NCBI RefSeq assembly: GCF_025380365.1
Contig: NZ_JAOCQF010000002.1
Coordinates: forward strand, 514,846-578,845
DNA: 64,000 nucleotides
Direction: 5' to 3'
Source of the DNA: Albidovulum sediminis
GTDB lineage: Bacteria; Pseudomonadota; Alphaproteobacteria; Rhodobacterales; Rhodobacteraceae
The translations under genes and the position numbers were made by a program. A model generated the notes under the pieces. It ran no database searches, was not told the origin of the DNA, and was given only the letters and a program-made list of their open reading frames with translations. Positions 38,650-46,883 of the stretch are shown here, piece after piece. The stretch's first letter is position 1; the number at the start of each line of letters is the position of its first letter.

Positions 38650-40728
38650 ATGACAGAGCGGGTGATCGCGGCGACGAGCGGGGGGATCGCGACCCTCCTG
38701 ATCGCGAATCCCCCCGTCAATGCGCTCTCGCGCGAGGTGCGTGCGGATCTGCTTGCGGCGATCGAGGCGGCCGAGGCGGACCCCGCCGTAATGGCGATCG
38801 TCCTCGCGGCCGACGGGCGCACCTGGTCGACCGGGATCGATCTGCGCGACCACGACCGCCCGCAGGAGGCCCCGACGCTGGCCGATCTTTGCGACGGGGT
38901 CGCGGGATGCCTGAAGCCTGTTGTGGCCGCGCTCTCCGGCGCTGTTCTGGGCGGCGGGCTGGAACTGGCGCTGGCAGCGCGCGCGCGCGTGGCCGCGCCC
39001 GACACGCGGCTCGGGCTGCCGGAGGTGGCCTTCGGGCTGTCGCCCGGCGGGGGGGCGACGCAGCGGTTGCCGCGTCTGGTGGGCGCGGGGGCGGCGCTGA
39101 CGATGCTGCTGTCCGGACAGGCGGTGACGGCAGAGCGCGCGGCCGCTCTCGGCCTTGTCGACGCCGTGGCGGACAATCCCCTGGCCGGCGCGCTGGCCCG
39201 GGCGCGGGACCTGGCGCTGGGCATGGCCCCCGCGGGGCGCCCGACCCCCACCGATGGCGTGCAGGAAGGCCGGGCGTTCCTCGCCGCCATCGACGCGGCA
39301 CGCAGCATTCCGCGCGCACCCGAACCCTCGGCACCCGGCCGGATCATCGATTGCGTCGAGGCTTCCCTGCTCCTGCCCGCGCACGAGGGCTTTGCCTATG
39401 AGCGCGTGGTGTACGAGGAACTGCGCGCGAGTGCAGTCTCGGCGGCGCTGCGCCATGTCCTCCGGGCAGAGCGGCGGCTGCCCATCCACCCGGACCTCGC
39501 CGGGATCGAGATCGTCCCGCGCCGCACCGTGGCGGTGGCCGGCGAGGGGGCGCTTGCGGCCGACCTGGCCTGCGACCTTCTGGGCCGCGGCCTGCGCGTG
39601 ACGCTGTTCGATGCCGATACCGAAGTGCTGACCCGGACCATTGGCCTTGTCGCGCTGGCCTATGAGCGCGAAGAGGCGCAGGGGCGCCGGACGGCGACCG
39701 CCCGACGCGAGGAATGGACGCGGCTCGACGGCGCGACCGAGGCGCGCGACCTCGACGGGATAGACATCATCCTGGACCTGTCGGAACTGGCCGGGCGAAA
39801 TGCGCGGACGCGGATGGCGGATTTCGGCCGTGTCGCCGCCGAGGGCGCGATCCTCGCCACCGCGGCGACCGGCCCCGACCTCGATGCCGCGATCTCGGTC
39901 TCCGGGCGTCCGCGCGCGGTGGTCGGGCTCAGGCCCGCCGGGCCCGCTTCGGACCGGCTGTTCGAACTGGCCGCCAGCCCGATCACCGACCGCGAGATCC
40001 TGGCGGCGACCTTGGCGCTGCTGCGCGGGGCGGGGCGGCGGGTGGTGCGCACGGGCCTGACCGACGGCAGCCTGGGTGAGCGGCTGACCGGCGCGCTGCG
40101 CTTTGCCGCTGACCGGCTGCTCGAGGAAGGCGCCACCCCCTATGCCATCGACGCGGCGATGATGGCGGACGGCTGGTCGGTCGGGCCCTATGCGGCGCTC
40201 GACCGGCAGGGATTGATCGCCGACCTCGAATGGCGCGCCCGCCTTGAGACCGAGGATGAACATCCGCTCGGCAATGCCGGGATCGGGCTGGCGCTGCTCG
40301 AACTCGGGCGCGGCGGCATCTCCACCGGCGCGGGCTACTACCGCTATGACGCGACCGGCGTCGGACGGCCGGACCCGGACGTTCTTGCGGTGCTGGTGCA
40401 GCAGCGCGGCGAGGCTGCGCGCCCGCTGCCCGAAGCGACGATTCGCGCGCGGCTGATGGCCGCATTGGCCAACGAGGGCGCCCGCCTGATCGTGGAAGGG
40501 GCCGCCCGGCGGCCATCGGACATTGATCTGGTGATGATCGCGGGCCACGGCCTGCCGCGCTGGGGGGGCGGCCCGATGCAGGTTGCGGACCGCGCGGGGC
40601 TGCTGTCGGTGCGCAACCAGCTCCGCACGCTAGCGCAGGGCGGGGACGAACGCTTCTGGCGCCCGGCCCCCATCTGGGACGAGATGATCCGGATCGGGAA
40701 GCGGTTCGACGACCTGAACGGGGCCTGA
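38650..40728 (+). CDS. FadJ-like enoyl-CoA hydratase with degenerate 3-hydroxyacyl-CoA dehydrogenase half
   Basis: 692 residues, the length of bifunctional beta-oxidation enzymes. The hydratase half looks active: the oxyanion loop is intact and both catalytic Glu are present (GGGLELALA and GLPEVAFG). The dehydrogenase half has the order of the family but not its key residues. The NAD loop is GEGALAADLA, the HFFNP motif with catalytic His is GLRPAGP (Arg428 for His, Gly431 for Asn), and the catalytic Asn in GxxxNR is Glu477 (GSLGERL). I infer a hydratase with a structural or non-catalytic second half. Stands alone. Confidence 0.88.
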   Translation: MTERVIAATSGGIATLLIANPPVNALSREVRADLLAAIEAAEADPAVMAIVLAADGRTWSTGIDLRDHDRPQEAPTLADLCDGVAGCLKPVVAALSGAVLGGGLELALAARARVAAPDTRLGLPEVAFGLSPGGGATQRLPRLVGAGAALTMLLSGQAVTAERAAALGLVDAVADNPLAGALARARDLALGMAPAGRPTPTDGVQEGRAFLAAIDAARSIPRAPEPSAPGRIIDCVEASLLLPAHEGFAYERVVYEELRASAVSAALRHVLRAERRLPIHPDLAGIEIVPRRTVAVAGEGALAADLACDLLGRGLRVTLFDADTEVLTRTIGLVALAYEREEAQGRRTATARREEWTRLDGATEARDLDGIDIILDLSELAGRNARTRMADFGRVAAEGAILATAATGPDLDAAISVSGRPRAVVGLRPAGPASDRLFELAASPITDREILAATLALLRGAGRRVVRTGLTDGSLGERLTGALRFAADRLLEEGATPYAIDAAMMADGWSVGPYAALDRQGLIADLEWRARLETEDEHPLGNAGIGLALLELGRGGISTGAGYYRYDATGVGRPDPDVLAVLVQQRGEAARPLPEATIRARLMAALANEGARLIVEGAARRPSDIDLVMIAGHGLPRWGGGPMQVADRAGLLSVRNQLRTLAQGGDERFWRPAPIWDEMIRIGKRFDDLNGA

Positions 40729-40733
40729 CGGGG

Positions 40734-40756
40734 GGCTGACGGGGCAGGCGTCAGCC
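40734..40756. terminator. Hairpin between convergent genes
   Basis: 8-bp stem GGCTGACG/CGTCAGCC with loop GGGCAGG; it overlaps the stop of the convergent gene at 40751. No T-run, so Rho-independent activity is doubtful. Confidence 0.45.
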
Positions 40757-40966
40757 GAGGGCGATGCCGATAACGACCATCATCAGGCCAAGCGCCGAAA
40801 GCAGGAGTGCTGCGAAGTTCCAGACGATGACCCGCTGCAGCTTCGCGCGCAGCGCGGTCTCGTCAAGCCCGGCGCGGCGCGCCTGCGACACGGCGACGAT
40901 GCAGCCGACCAGACCTGCCAGCCCCAGCAGCGTGACGCCCGCTCCGCCCCAGATCAGCCAGCCCAT
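40751..40966 (-). CDS. Small two-helix membrane protein
   Basis: 71 residues: GWLIWGGAGVTLLGLAGLVG as helix 1, a basic amphipathic loop (RRAGLDETALRAKLQRVIVW) and helix 2 FAALLLSALGLMMVVIGIAL. Similar hypothetical proteins are common in Rhodobacteraceae next to gapR-like genes. Function unknown. Confidence 0.85.
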   Translation of the reverse strand: MGWLIWGGAGVTLLGLAGLVGCIVAVSQARRAGLDETALRAKLQRVIVWNFAALLLSALGLMMVVIGIALG

Positions 40967-41110
40967 GCAAGCCCCCCTTCGCCCGTTGGTGACGCACTAG
41001 CGCGCGGCGGCGCCAACGGCAAGGCCACGCGCGCCCCGGACGCCCCGGCCCCCCTTGAAGCGCCTGCCGCGAGGCATTAGTCAAGACGCCTGTCCTAAGG
41101 GAGCCCAACG

Positions 41111-41371
41111 ATGAACCAGCCCGTGTCCGACGCCACCTACAACGTTGCCGCCGACGAACTCCGGCAGTTCATCGAACAGTACGAGCATCTCGAGGCCGAG
41201 AAGAAGGACATCGTCGAGCAGCAGAAGGAGATCATGGCCGAGGCGAAGGCGCGCGGCTATGACACCAAGGTGATGCGCAAGATCATCGCGCTGCGCAAGC
41301 GTGACCGCGACGACGTGGCCGAGGAAGAGGCGATTCTGGAGATGTACAAGGCCGCACTGGGCATGGGCTGA
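41111..41371 (+). CDS. gapR: GapR family (DUF2312) DNA-binding domain protein
   Basis: 86 residues, fully helical and charged: ADELRQFIEQYEHLEAEKKD, EIMAEAKARGYDTKVMRKII. This is the alphaproteobacterial DUF2312/UPF0335 family; GapR of Caulobacter is a nucleoid protein that encircles overtwisted DNA ahead of moving polymerases and helps replication. RBS AAGGGAG. Ends in a convergent arrangement with the next gene, with a 28-bp gap. Confidence 0.93.
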   Translation: MNQPVSDATYNVAADELRQFIEQYEHLEAEKKDIVEQQKEIMAEAKARGYDTKVMRKIIALRKRDRDDVAEEEAILEMYKAALGMG

Positions 41372-41399
41372 ACAAAGCCCCGCCCGCCTTGCGCCCCGC

Positions 41400-42272
41400 T
41401 CAGGGCCAGAGGAATTCCACCTGCGGCAGGCCGGCGATCGCCGCCACATCGCCCTCGTAATCTGCCGTCATCTGATCGACCAGCTGCTGGGTCCATCCGG
41501 GCACTTCGACTGCCTCATCGGATGCGCCTTCGCGCAGATGGCTGGCCAGCGCCTTTTCGGTAAGCGCGCGGCGCGTCTCGACGTCCGCCGGTGCGGACGC
41601 AAGGCGCGCGCGCAGGGCAGCCAGCCCTTCGGCGGTCAGGAGAGTGGACAGGAAATCATCCTCCCCCTCGATCGGCGTGGCGCGGTCAAGCCCGGCCATG
41701 CGCCTCAGCACCTCGGGCCAAACGAAGGCCAGATCCTCGTCGCACCACAGGACAAGCCGCGCATCTGGGACACGGTCGACGATGCGCTCGATCACCGTCT
41801 GCCAGCGCATTTCGAGCGGATGCGCCGCGCCGATGACGTCCTTGTAGGTCTGGCCCCGCTGCAGTCCGACCAGCGCGGGCACCAGCGTTGCCGGGTTGCG
41901 CAGGCCGATGTGAAACTCGCACCGCCCCTCGGCGAAGATGCGCGACAGGGCGGCGACGTTGCGCGCGGCGTTCGCGTATAGCCCGTCCTCGCCGATCGCG
42001 TGCATCGGGATCGACATCAGGAAGTCGTGGCTGAAGATCAGCCTTTCGGCCGGGGTGCCGTCCAGCAGATCCTCGATGATCATCTGGCCCGCGTCCTGGC
42101 CCAGCATCCCGCCGGACAGCGACTGCATCGCGCGGCGCAGGACCGGGCGGAACTGCGCGGGCGAAGGGACGGCGACACCACGCTCCACCAGAAGCCCGCG
42201 GTTCTTCAGGAGCGTCTTCAGAATCCGCCCTTCGTCGGTGCAATGCGCGCCGATGTGATAGATCACCCGCAT
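41400..42272 (-). CDS. Conserved hypothetical protein, possibly sulfotransferase-like
   Basis: 290 residues. The N-terminus MRVIYHIGAHCTDEGRILKT has the strand-loop-helix shape of a sulfotransferase P-loop (HIGAxKTGST), but the usual Lys/Ser-Thr residues are replaced by HCTDEG, so PAPS binding is uncertain. The rest (HDFLMSIPMHAIGEDGLYAN, LVLWCDEDLAFVWPEVLRR) has no motif I know. Similar proteins occur in Rhodobacteraceae. No neighbour points to a function. Confidence 0.75.
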   Translation of the reverse strand: MRVIYHIGAHCTDEGRILKTLLKNRGLLVERGVAVPSPAQFRPVLRRAMQSLSGGMLGQDAGQMIIEDLLDGTPAERLIFSHDFLMSIPMHAIGEDGLYANAARNVAALSRIFAEGRCEFHIGLRNPATLVPALVGLQRGQTYKDVIGAAHPLEMRWQTVIERIVDRVPDARLVLWCDEDLAFVWPEVLRRMAGLDRATPIEGEDDFLSTLLTAEGLAALRARLASAPADVETRRALTEKALASHLREGASDEAVEVPGWTQQLVDQMTADYEGDVAAIAGLPQVEFLWP

Positions 42273-42361
42273 GCCCGAAGGATCTCCGCCCGTGACTGCC
42301 CGCGGCGGACACTATACGGGCTTTCTGGACAGGAAAACCGGTTTCAGCTAACCCCGGCGCC

Positions 42362-44050
42362 ATGACCAGCCTGTCCGCCGATCCCGAAAACGCCCCGACC
42401 GCGCCCCGCAAGATCCGCGTGGCGGGCAGCGGGCTCTGGTCGCTGGCGGCCCTTGCCATAGCAGCACTCGTGCTGTTGCCGATCCTGTCGGTCGTGGCCA
42501 TCGCCTTCCGGCCGAGCGAGAACATCTGGCCGCACCTCATCTCCACCACCCTGCCGCGCTACCTGGGCAACACCGCCGTCCTGACGCTTGGCAGCGGGGC
42601 GCTTGCCGCGGCGGTGGGGACCGGGGCCGCCTGGCTGGTCACCATGTACCGCTTTCCCCTGTCGAGGCTTCTGGAGTGGCTGCTGCTGCTGCCGCTGGCG
42701 ATCCCCGCCTATGTCGGGGCTTACGTGCTGGTCGACTTCCTCGACTATTCGGGGCCGGTCCAGACCGCCCTGCGCGAGGCGATGGGCTGGACCTCGCCGC
42801 GCGACTACTGGTTCCCCGAGATCCGCTCTCGGACGATGGCGGTCGTGGTGCTGGCGGCGGCACTTTATCCCTATGTCTACATGATGGCCCGCGCCGCCTT
42901 CCGCGAACAGTCGGCGGGCAGTTACGAGGTCGCGCGTGCCCTTGGCGCGGGCCCCGCGGGCCTCTTCCTGCGCGTGGGCCTGCCGCTGGCCCGCCCGGCC
43001 ATTGCCGCGGGGGCCGCCATCGTGATGATGGAGACGGTGAACGACTTCGGCGTGGTCGATTTCTTCGGCGTGCAGACGCTGACGACGGGCATCTTCTCGG
43101 TCTGGCTCGAATCGCGGAATGCGGGCGGGGCGGCGCAGATCGCCTGCGTGCTGCTGACCGTCATCCTGGTCCTTGTCGCGCTGGAAAAGACGAGCCGGCG
43201 CCATTCGCGATACTACCACTCCGCCCGCCAGCCGCGCCCGGTCAACCGCGTGGCGCTGACGGGGGGCGCCGGATGGCTGGCGATGTTCCTGTGCCTCGTC
43301 CCCTTCGGGATGGGTTTTGTCCTTCCCCTTTCGGTCATCTCTGCCCATGCCGTGGCCAATCCGGAGGCCTGGGTCGGCAAGGGGCTGCTCAGGGCATTCC
43401 TGAACACGATGACGGTGGCGGGATCGGCGGCGGCGCTGACCGTCCTGGCGGCGATCGTCATGGTCTATGGCGTGCGCCTGACCGGGCGGCGGTTGCCGCG
43501 CCTGCTTCTGCCGGCCACCACCATCGGCTATGCCGCGCCGGGGGCAGTCCTGGCTGTCGGCATCCTCATCCCCATGGCGGCCTTCGACCATGCGCTGGCC
43601 GACCTCGTGCTGGCCCTGACGGGGACCGATCCGGGGCTTCTCGTCACCGGGACGGCGGCGGCGATCGTGCTCGCCTACGCCGTCCGCTTTTTCGCCATTG
43701 CGCAGGGCGCGCTCGACACCGCGTTCGGGCGCGTCTCGCCCTCGCTGCCGATGGCCGCGCGTTCGCTCGGTCGGACGACGGGCGGCGCCCTGCGCGAGGT
43801 CTACCTGCCTCTGATGCGCGGATCGGTGGGGACGGCGCTGCTGCTGGTCTTCGTCGACGGGGTCAAGGAACTGCCCGCGACGCTCTTGCTCCGGCCCTTC
43901 AACTTCGAGACGCTGGCCACCCGCGTGCACGAGAAGGCGAGCCTCGAGAACCTCGGCGACGCTTCCCCGCCCGCGCTTCTGGTGATGGCCGTCGGGCTTC
44001 TGGCCGTGGGCCTGATGGCGCGCGCCCAGCACCGCGGCACGGGGCGCTGA
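42362..44050 (+). CDS. Iron(III) ABC transporter permease, fused double domain (FbpB/AfuB-like)
   Basis: 562 residues with two six-helix permease domains in tandem, each with an EAA-type loop (SYEVARALGAGPAGLFLRVG and MAARSLGRTTGGALREVYLP), as in the SfuB/FbpB ferric-iron permeases. It would import periplasmic Fe(III). There is no binding protein or ATPase gene beside it, so those subunits must be encoded elsewhere. The start follows the divergent hypothetical gene by 89 bp; no clear Fur box seen. tRNA-Thr follows. Confidence 0.92.
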   Translation: MTSLSADPENAPTAPRKIRVAGSGLWSLAALAIAALVLLPILSVVAIAFRPSENIWPHLISTTLPRYLGNTAVLTLGSGALAAAVGTGAAWLVTMYRFPLSRLLEWLLLLPLAIPAYVGAYVLVDFLDYSGPVQTALREAMGWTSPRDYWFPEIRSRTMAVVVLAAALYPYVYMMARAAFREQSAGSYEVARALGAGPAGLFLRVGLPLARPAIAAGAAIVMMETVNDFGVVDFFGVQTLTTGIFSVWLESRNAGGAAQIACVLLTVILVLVALEKTSRRHSRYYHSARQPRPVNRVALTGGAGWLAMFLCLVPFGMGFVLPLSVISAHAVANPEAWVGKGLLRAFLNTMTVAGSAAALTVLAAIVMVYGVRLTGRRLPRLLLPATTIGYAAPGAVLAVGILIPMAAFDHALADLVLALTGTDPGLLVTGTAAAIVLAYAVRFFAIAQGALDTAFGRVSPSLPMAARSLGRTTGGALREVYLPLMRGSVGTALLLVFVDGVKELPATLLLRPFNFETLATRVHEKASLENLGDASPPALLVMAVGLLAVGLMARAQHRGTGR

Positions 44051-44097
44051 GCCTTCCCCTTGCGTGACGGGGCCAAGGCGTCTATCTCAACAGCCAT

Positions 44098-44173
44098 GCC
44101 CCTATAGCTCAGCTGGTAGAGCATCTGATTTGTAATCAGAGGGTCGGCGGTTCAAGTCCGTCTGGGGGCACCA
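44098..44173 (+). tRNA. tRNA-Thr (anticodon TGT)
   Basis: A 76-nt cloverleaf: acceptor GCCCCTA paired with TGGGGGC (one G-T pair), D-arm AGCTCAGCTGGTAGAGC, anticodon loop TTTGTAA closed by TCTGA/TCAGA, T-arm GGTTCAAGTCC and an encoded CCA. Anticodon TGT reads ACA/ACG threonine codons. It forms the left border of an island-like region. Confidence 0.98.
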
Positions 44174-44780
44174 GATTTCCCGCGAAACGCCGATGTTCCG
44201 CCCGCGCGCACCCCTGCGGCGGTCGCCCCGCCTGTCCGAAAATGGCTAATGCGTGCGGCTCAACAAATGCAGTATGCTGAAACTCCGGCGCGATGTAGCA
44301 TCGTGGCGGGACAGGCGATCCGCGCAACGGACGACGGGGTTCGGACAGGGGCGCGGTGTTGCATGGCCTGCGATCCGTCTGCGTTCGGCCGTGACCGCGA
44401 CGCGATGTGGCGCCGGAGAGGGGGAGAGAACCGCGGGGAGGCGGGTTCCTTTCCAGGCAGGCGAAGCGCACTCGACCTTGGGGCGCGCATCGGCATGGGC
44501 AATCCCGTGGGCGCGGCCGCCTTGCCGCGACGGCTCCGGGTCCGGGGTGCCCTTGCCGGCCCCTCAGCGGTCACCTGCGCATCGCGGGGGTCGGCCGGAG
44601 GATGGGAAGGACGGGGAAGATGGAAGCCAGGGTCCGCAGACTTCGGACAATTGCGAAACACACCCGCCGGGCGCCGATGCCCCGGAGCCGGCATCTTCCC
44701 GGCCAGCCTGTTCCGGCCGGAACCGCGGCCTGAAGCGCCGCCCGGACCAGATGAAGGCAGGGGGAGCGCGCGCCGTGGGA
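44174..44780. other. 607-bp region without a supported gene, downstream of tRNA-Thr
   Basis: Open frames cross it on both strands, including a frame continuous with the AraC gene from 44253, but their translations (Arg/Pro/Gly-rich) show no family and no ribosome site. It probably holds the AraC promoter and perhaps remains of an integration end. No integrase, direct repeat of the tRNA 3' end, or IS was found. Confidence 0.5.
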
Positions 44781-45824
44781 ATGCAGGTTCCGTTTATTTC
44801 GACACGAACGCTGATCGGACTGACAGAGCCGATCGAAAGGATCGTCGGCACGCGCGCGATGAAGCGCAGCCTCGGCGAGGCCGAGCTGCCGGAAGTCGCG
44901 CTTTACAGCCTGCGCCACCATATCCCGCATGCAAGCCAGCTTCTCTTCTTCGACTCGGTCTCGAAAGAGGCGGGCGAGGATATCGGGATCGCAATCGGGC
45001 GTCATGCCTCCATCGCGACCTTCGGCAAGTTCTCAGGCTATGTGACGGCCCCCGAAACGCTGCATGACGCCCTGCGGCTGGCCTGCGCGATGCTGCCCTT
45101 CAACTGCTCGTTCGACCGATCCACGGTCGAGTGCAAGGGCGAACTTGCGTATTTCAGATACTACGCGGCCCTGCGGGGGGCGCCGGGGTACCGGCATTAC
45201 GCCGTCCTGGCCGCGCGGATCATGCTGTCGATCGGAGAGCCCTATTTTTCCGGCGGGGCGGTCCTCACCCATGTCGAGTTCGACTTTCCCAAGCCGCCGA
45301 ACGCTGCCGATTACGAGGCGCTTTTCGGGTGCGAAGTCCGCTTCATGCAGCCGACGATGGCGTTGGTGATGCGCCGCGCCGCCCTGTCGAAAGGGCGCCG
45401 CGTCGCGCCGACACGGCTGGTCACGATGAAGGACATCGTGCTCGAGGTCACGTCGGGCCCGCCGCGGGACGTGTTCTCCTCGATCGAGGCCCTCGTCAGG
45501 CTGGGGGTCGATGAAGGCAACGTCGAGATGGAAAAGATTGCGGGCCAGCTTGGCTATGGAGAGCGCACGATGAGACGGAAGCTGGACGAGATCGGGATTT
45601 CCTACCGCGACCTCGTCCTGAAGACCCGCATGGACCGCGCGCGCGAACTGATCGCCGAGACGCAGATTCCGATCACCGAGATCGCCGTCATGCTGGGCTA
45701 TTCGGACGCCGCGCATTTCGGCCGGGCCTTCCGACGGATGACCGGAATGGCGCCGGGCGATGCAAGGCGCAGCGGCATCGGTCAGCAGTTCAGGATGCAC
45801 GGGCGCAACGAGCCGTTGCACTAG
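44781..45824 (+). CDS. AraC family regulator (OruR/ArgR-like N-terminal domain)
   Basis: 347 residues from the ATG at 44781. The N-terminal ~190 match the pattern of the arabinose-binding-like domain of OruR-type regulators (LGEAELPEVALYSLRHHIPH, FGKFSGYVTAPETLHDALRL). The C-terminal double HTH is clear: MEKIAGQLGYGERTMRRKLD and ITEIAVMLGYSDAAHFGRAF. Start is a choice between ATG 44751 and 44781, neither with a strong ribosome site. It is convergent with the formylglycine-generating enzyme gene and probably controls part of this sulfatase cluster; its ligand is unknown. Confidence 0.9.
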   Translation: MQVPFISTRTLIGLTEPIERIVGTRAMKRSLGEAELPEVALYSLRHHIPHASQLLFFDSVSKEAGEDIGIAIGRHASIATFGKFSGYVTAPETLHDALRLACAMLPFNCSFDRSTVECKGELAYFRYYAALRGAPGYRHYAVLAARIMLSIGEPYFSGGAVLTHVEFDFPKPPNAADYEALFGCEVRFMQPTMALVMRRAALSKGRRVAPTRLVTMKDIVLEVTSGPPRDVFSSIEALVRLGVDEGNVEMEKIAGQLGYGERTMRRKLDEIGISYRDLVLKTRMDRARELIAETQIPITEIAVMLGYSDAAHFGRAFRRMTGMAPGDARRSGIGQQFRMHGRNEPLH

Positions 45825-45842
45825 CCGGAGGCGAGTCCGCGA

Positions 45843-46808
45843 TCACGCCCGCAGGACGCAGCGGAAACCGACGTGGCAGGTCGTCGTGTCGACCGGATGC
45901 GCAAGCCGCGCGGCTGGGCGGTACCTCTGGCAATAGTTCGGCGCGCAGAGATGCGACCCGCCCTTGAGCACCTTGCGCGGGGTCTGCCGGTTCGGACCCG
46001 CGCTGCCCCCGCTCGTCTCTTCCGGCCCGCCGCGGGGGTTTCTGGCCACGCAGCAGGGCCGTTCGATCCTGGCGTGGTCCTGATACCAGTCGGCGGTCCA
46101 TTCCCAGACGTTGCCGATCATGTCGAACAGGCCGTATCCGTTTGCCGGAAAGGCACCAACGGGGGAGGTCCAGAGATAGCCATCCTCCATCGTGTTCACC
46201 CGCGGGAACTCTCCCTGCCAGGTGTTGGCCATGTGAACGCCGCCCGGCACCAGTTCGTCACCCCAGGCGAACTCGGCGCCGTTTAGGCCGCCGCGGGCGG
46301 CGAATTCCCATTCCGCCTCGGTGGGCAGGTCCTTGCCGGCCCAGGCCGCATAGGCGGCAACGTCCTCGAACGAGACATGCACCACCGGGTGGTCGGGAAG
46401 GTCGTCGATGGAACTGCCGGGCCCGCGCGGGTGGCGCCAGTCCGCGCCCGGCACATAGGCCCACCAGGAATAGGGCAGGCCCATGTTGACGGGCCGTTCC
46501 GGCATCTGTACGACGGCCGAGGCCGGAACCAGCAGTTCCGGCGCCGCGTCGGGATAGTCCGCAGGGTCGGCGGGCCGTTCGGCCAGGGTCACATGCCCGG
46601 TCGCTTCGACAAAGCGGGCGAATTCCCGGTTGGTGACGCAGGTACGGTCGATCCAGAACCCGTCGACGGACACCCGATGCGCCGGCGCCTCTTCGGGATA
46701 GTTGCGGTCGGATCCCATGAGAAAGGTCCCGCCCGGGATCCAGATCATACCCTCGCGCGCCTGCCGCGCCGGTTCGGCCAGGGATGAAGGTGCGGTCATG
46801 TCGTTCAC
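45843..46808 (-). CDS. Formylglycine-generating enzyme (sulfatase-maturing, SUMF1 family)
   Basis: Oxidises the active-site Cys of a sulfatase to formylglycine, using O2 and copper. 321 residues from the GTG at 46808, placed 6 nt after AGAGGA. Family motifs: MIWIPGGTFLMGSDRNYPEE, WIDRTCVTNREFARFV, DLPTEAEWEFAARGG, GNVWEWTADWY. The redox Cys pair is present in GGSHLCAPNYCQRYR (Cys288 and Cys293), so the enzyme should be active rather than a structural homologue. It is the partner of the Cys-type sulfatase encoded directly upstream, on the same strand. Confidence 0.95.
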   Translation of the reverse strand: MNDMTAPSSLAEPARQAREGMIWIPGGTFLMGSDRNYPEEAPAHRVSVDGFWIDRTCVTNREFARFVEATGHVTLAERPADPADYPDAAPELLVPASAVVQMPERPVNMGLPYSWWAYVPGADWRHPRGPGSSIDDLPDHPVVHVSFEDVAAYAAWAGKDLPTEAEWEFAARGGLNGAEFAWGDELVPGGVHMANTWQGEFPRVNTMEDGYLWTSPVGAFPANGYGLFDMIGNVWEWTADWYQDHARIERPCCVARNPRGGPEETSGGSAGPNRQTPRKVLKGGSHLCAPNYCQRYRPAARLAHPVDTTTCHVGFRCVLRA

Positions 46809-46842
46809 GTCGGGTCCTCTGCACCGCAAAGACGAATGGGAT

Positions 46843-46870
46843 CGCGCCAGCCGGGGTTTCGGCTGGCGCG
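46843..46870. promoter_or_regulatory. Hairpin between sulfatase and formylglycine enzyme genes
   Basis: 11-bp perfect stem CGCGCCAGCCG (46843-46853) / CGGCTGGCGCG (46860-46870), loop GGGTTT, in the 75-bp gap between the two genes. No T-run follows on the minus strand, so I read it as a transcript-stabilising or attenuating structure rather than a full terminator. Confidence 0.65.
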
Positions 46871-46883
46871 GGGGGCTTGGGCG

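Noticed and set aside
44253-44780. Upstream extension of the AraC gene to 44253
   Set aside because: The added residues are Arg/Gly/Pro-rich with no family match or ribosome site; the sensor domain begins near 44781.
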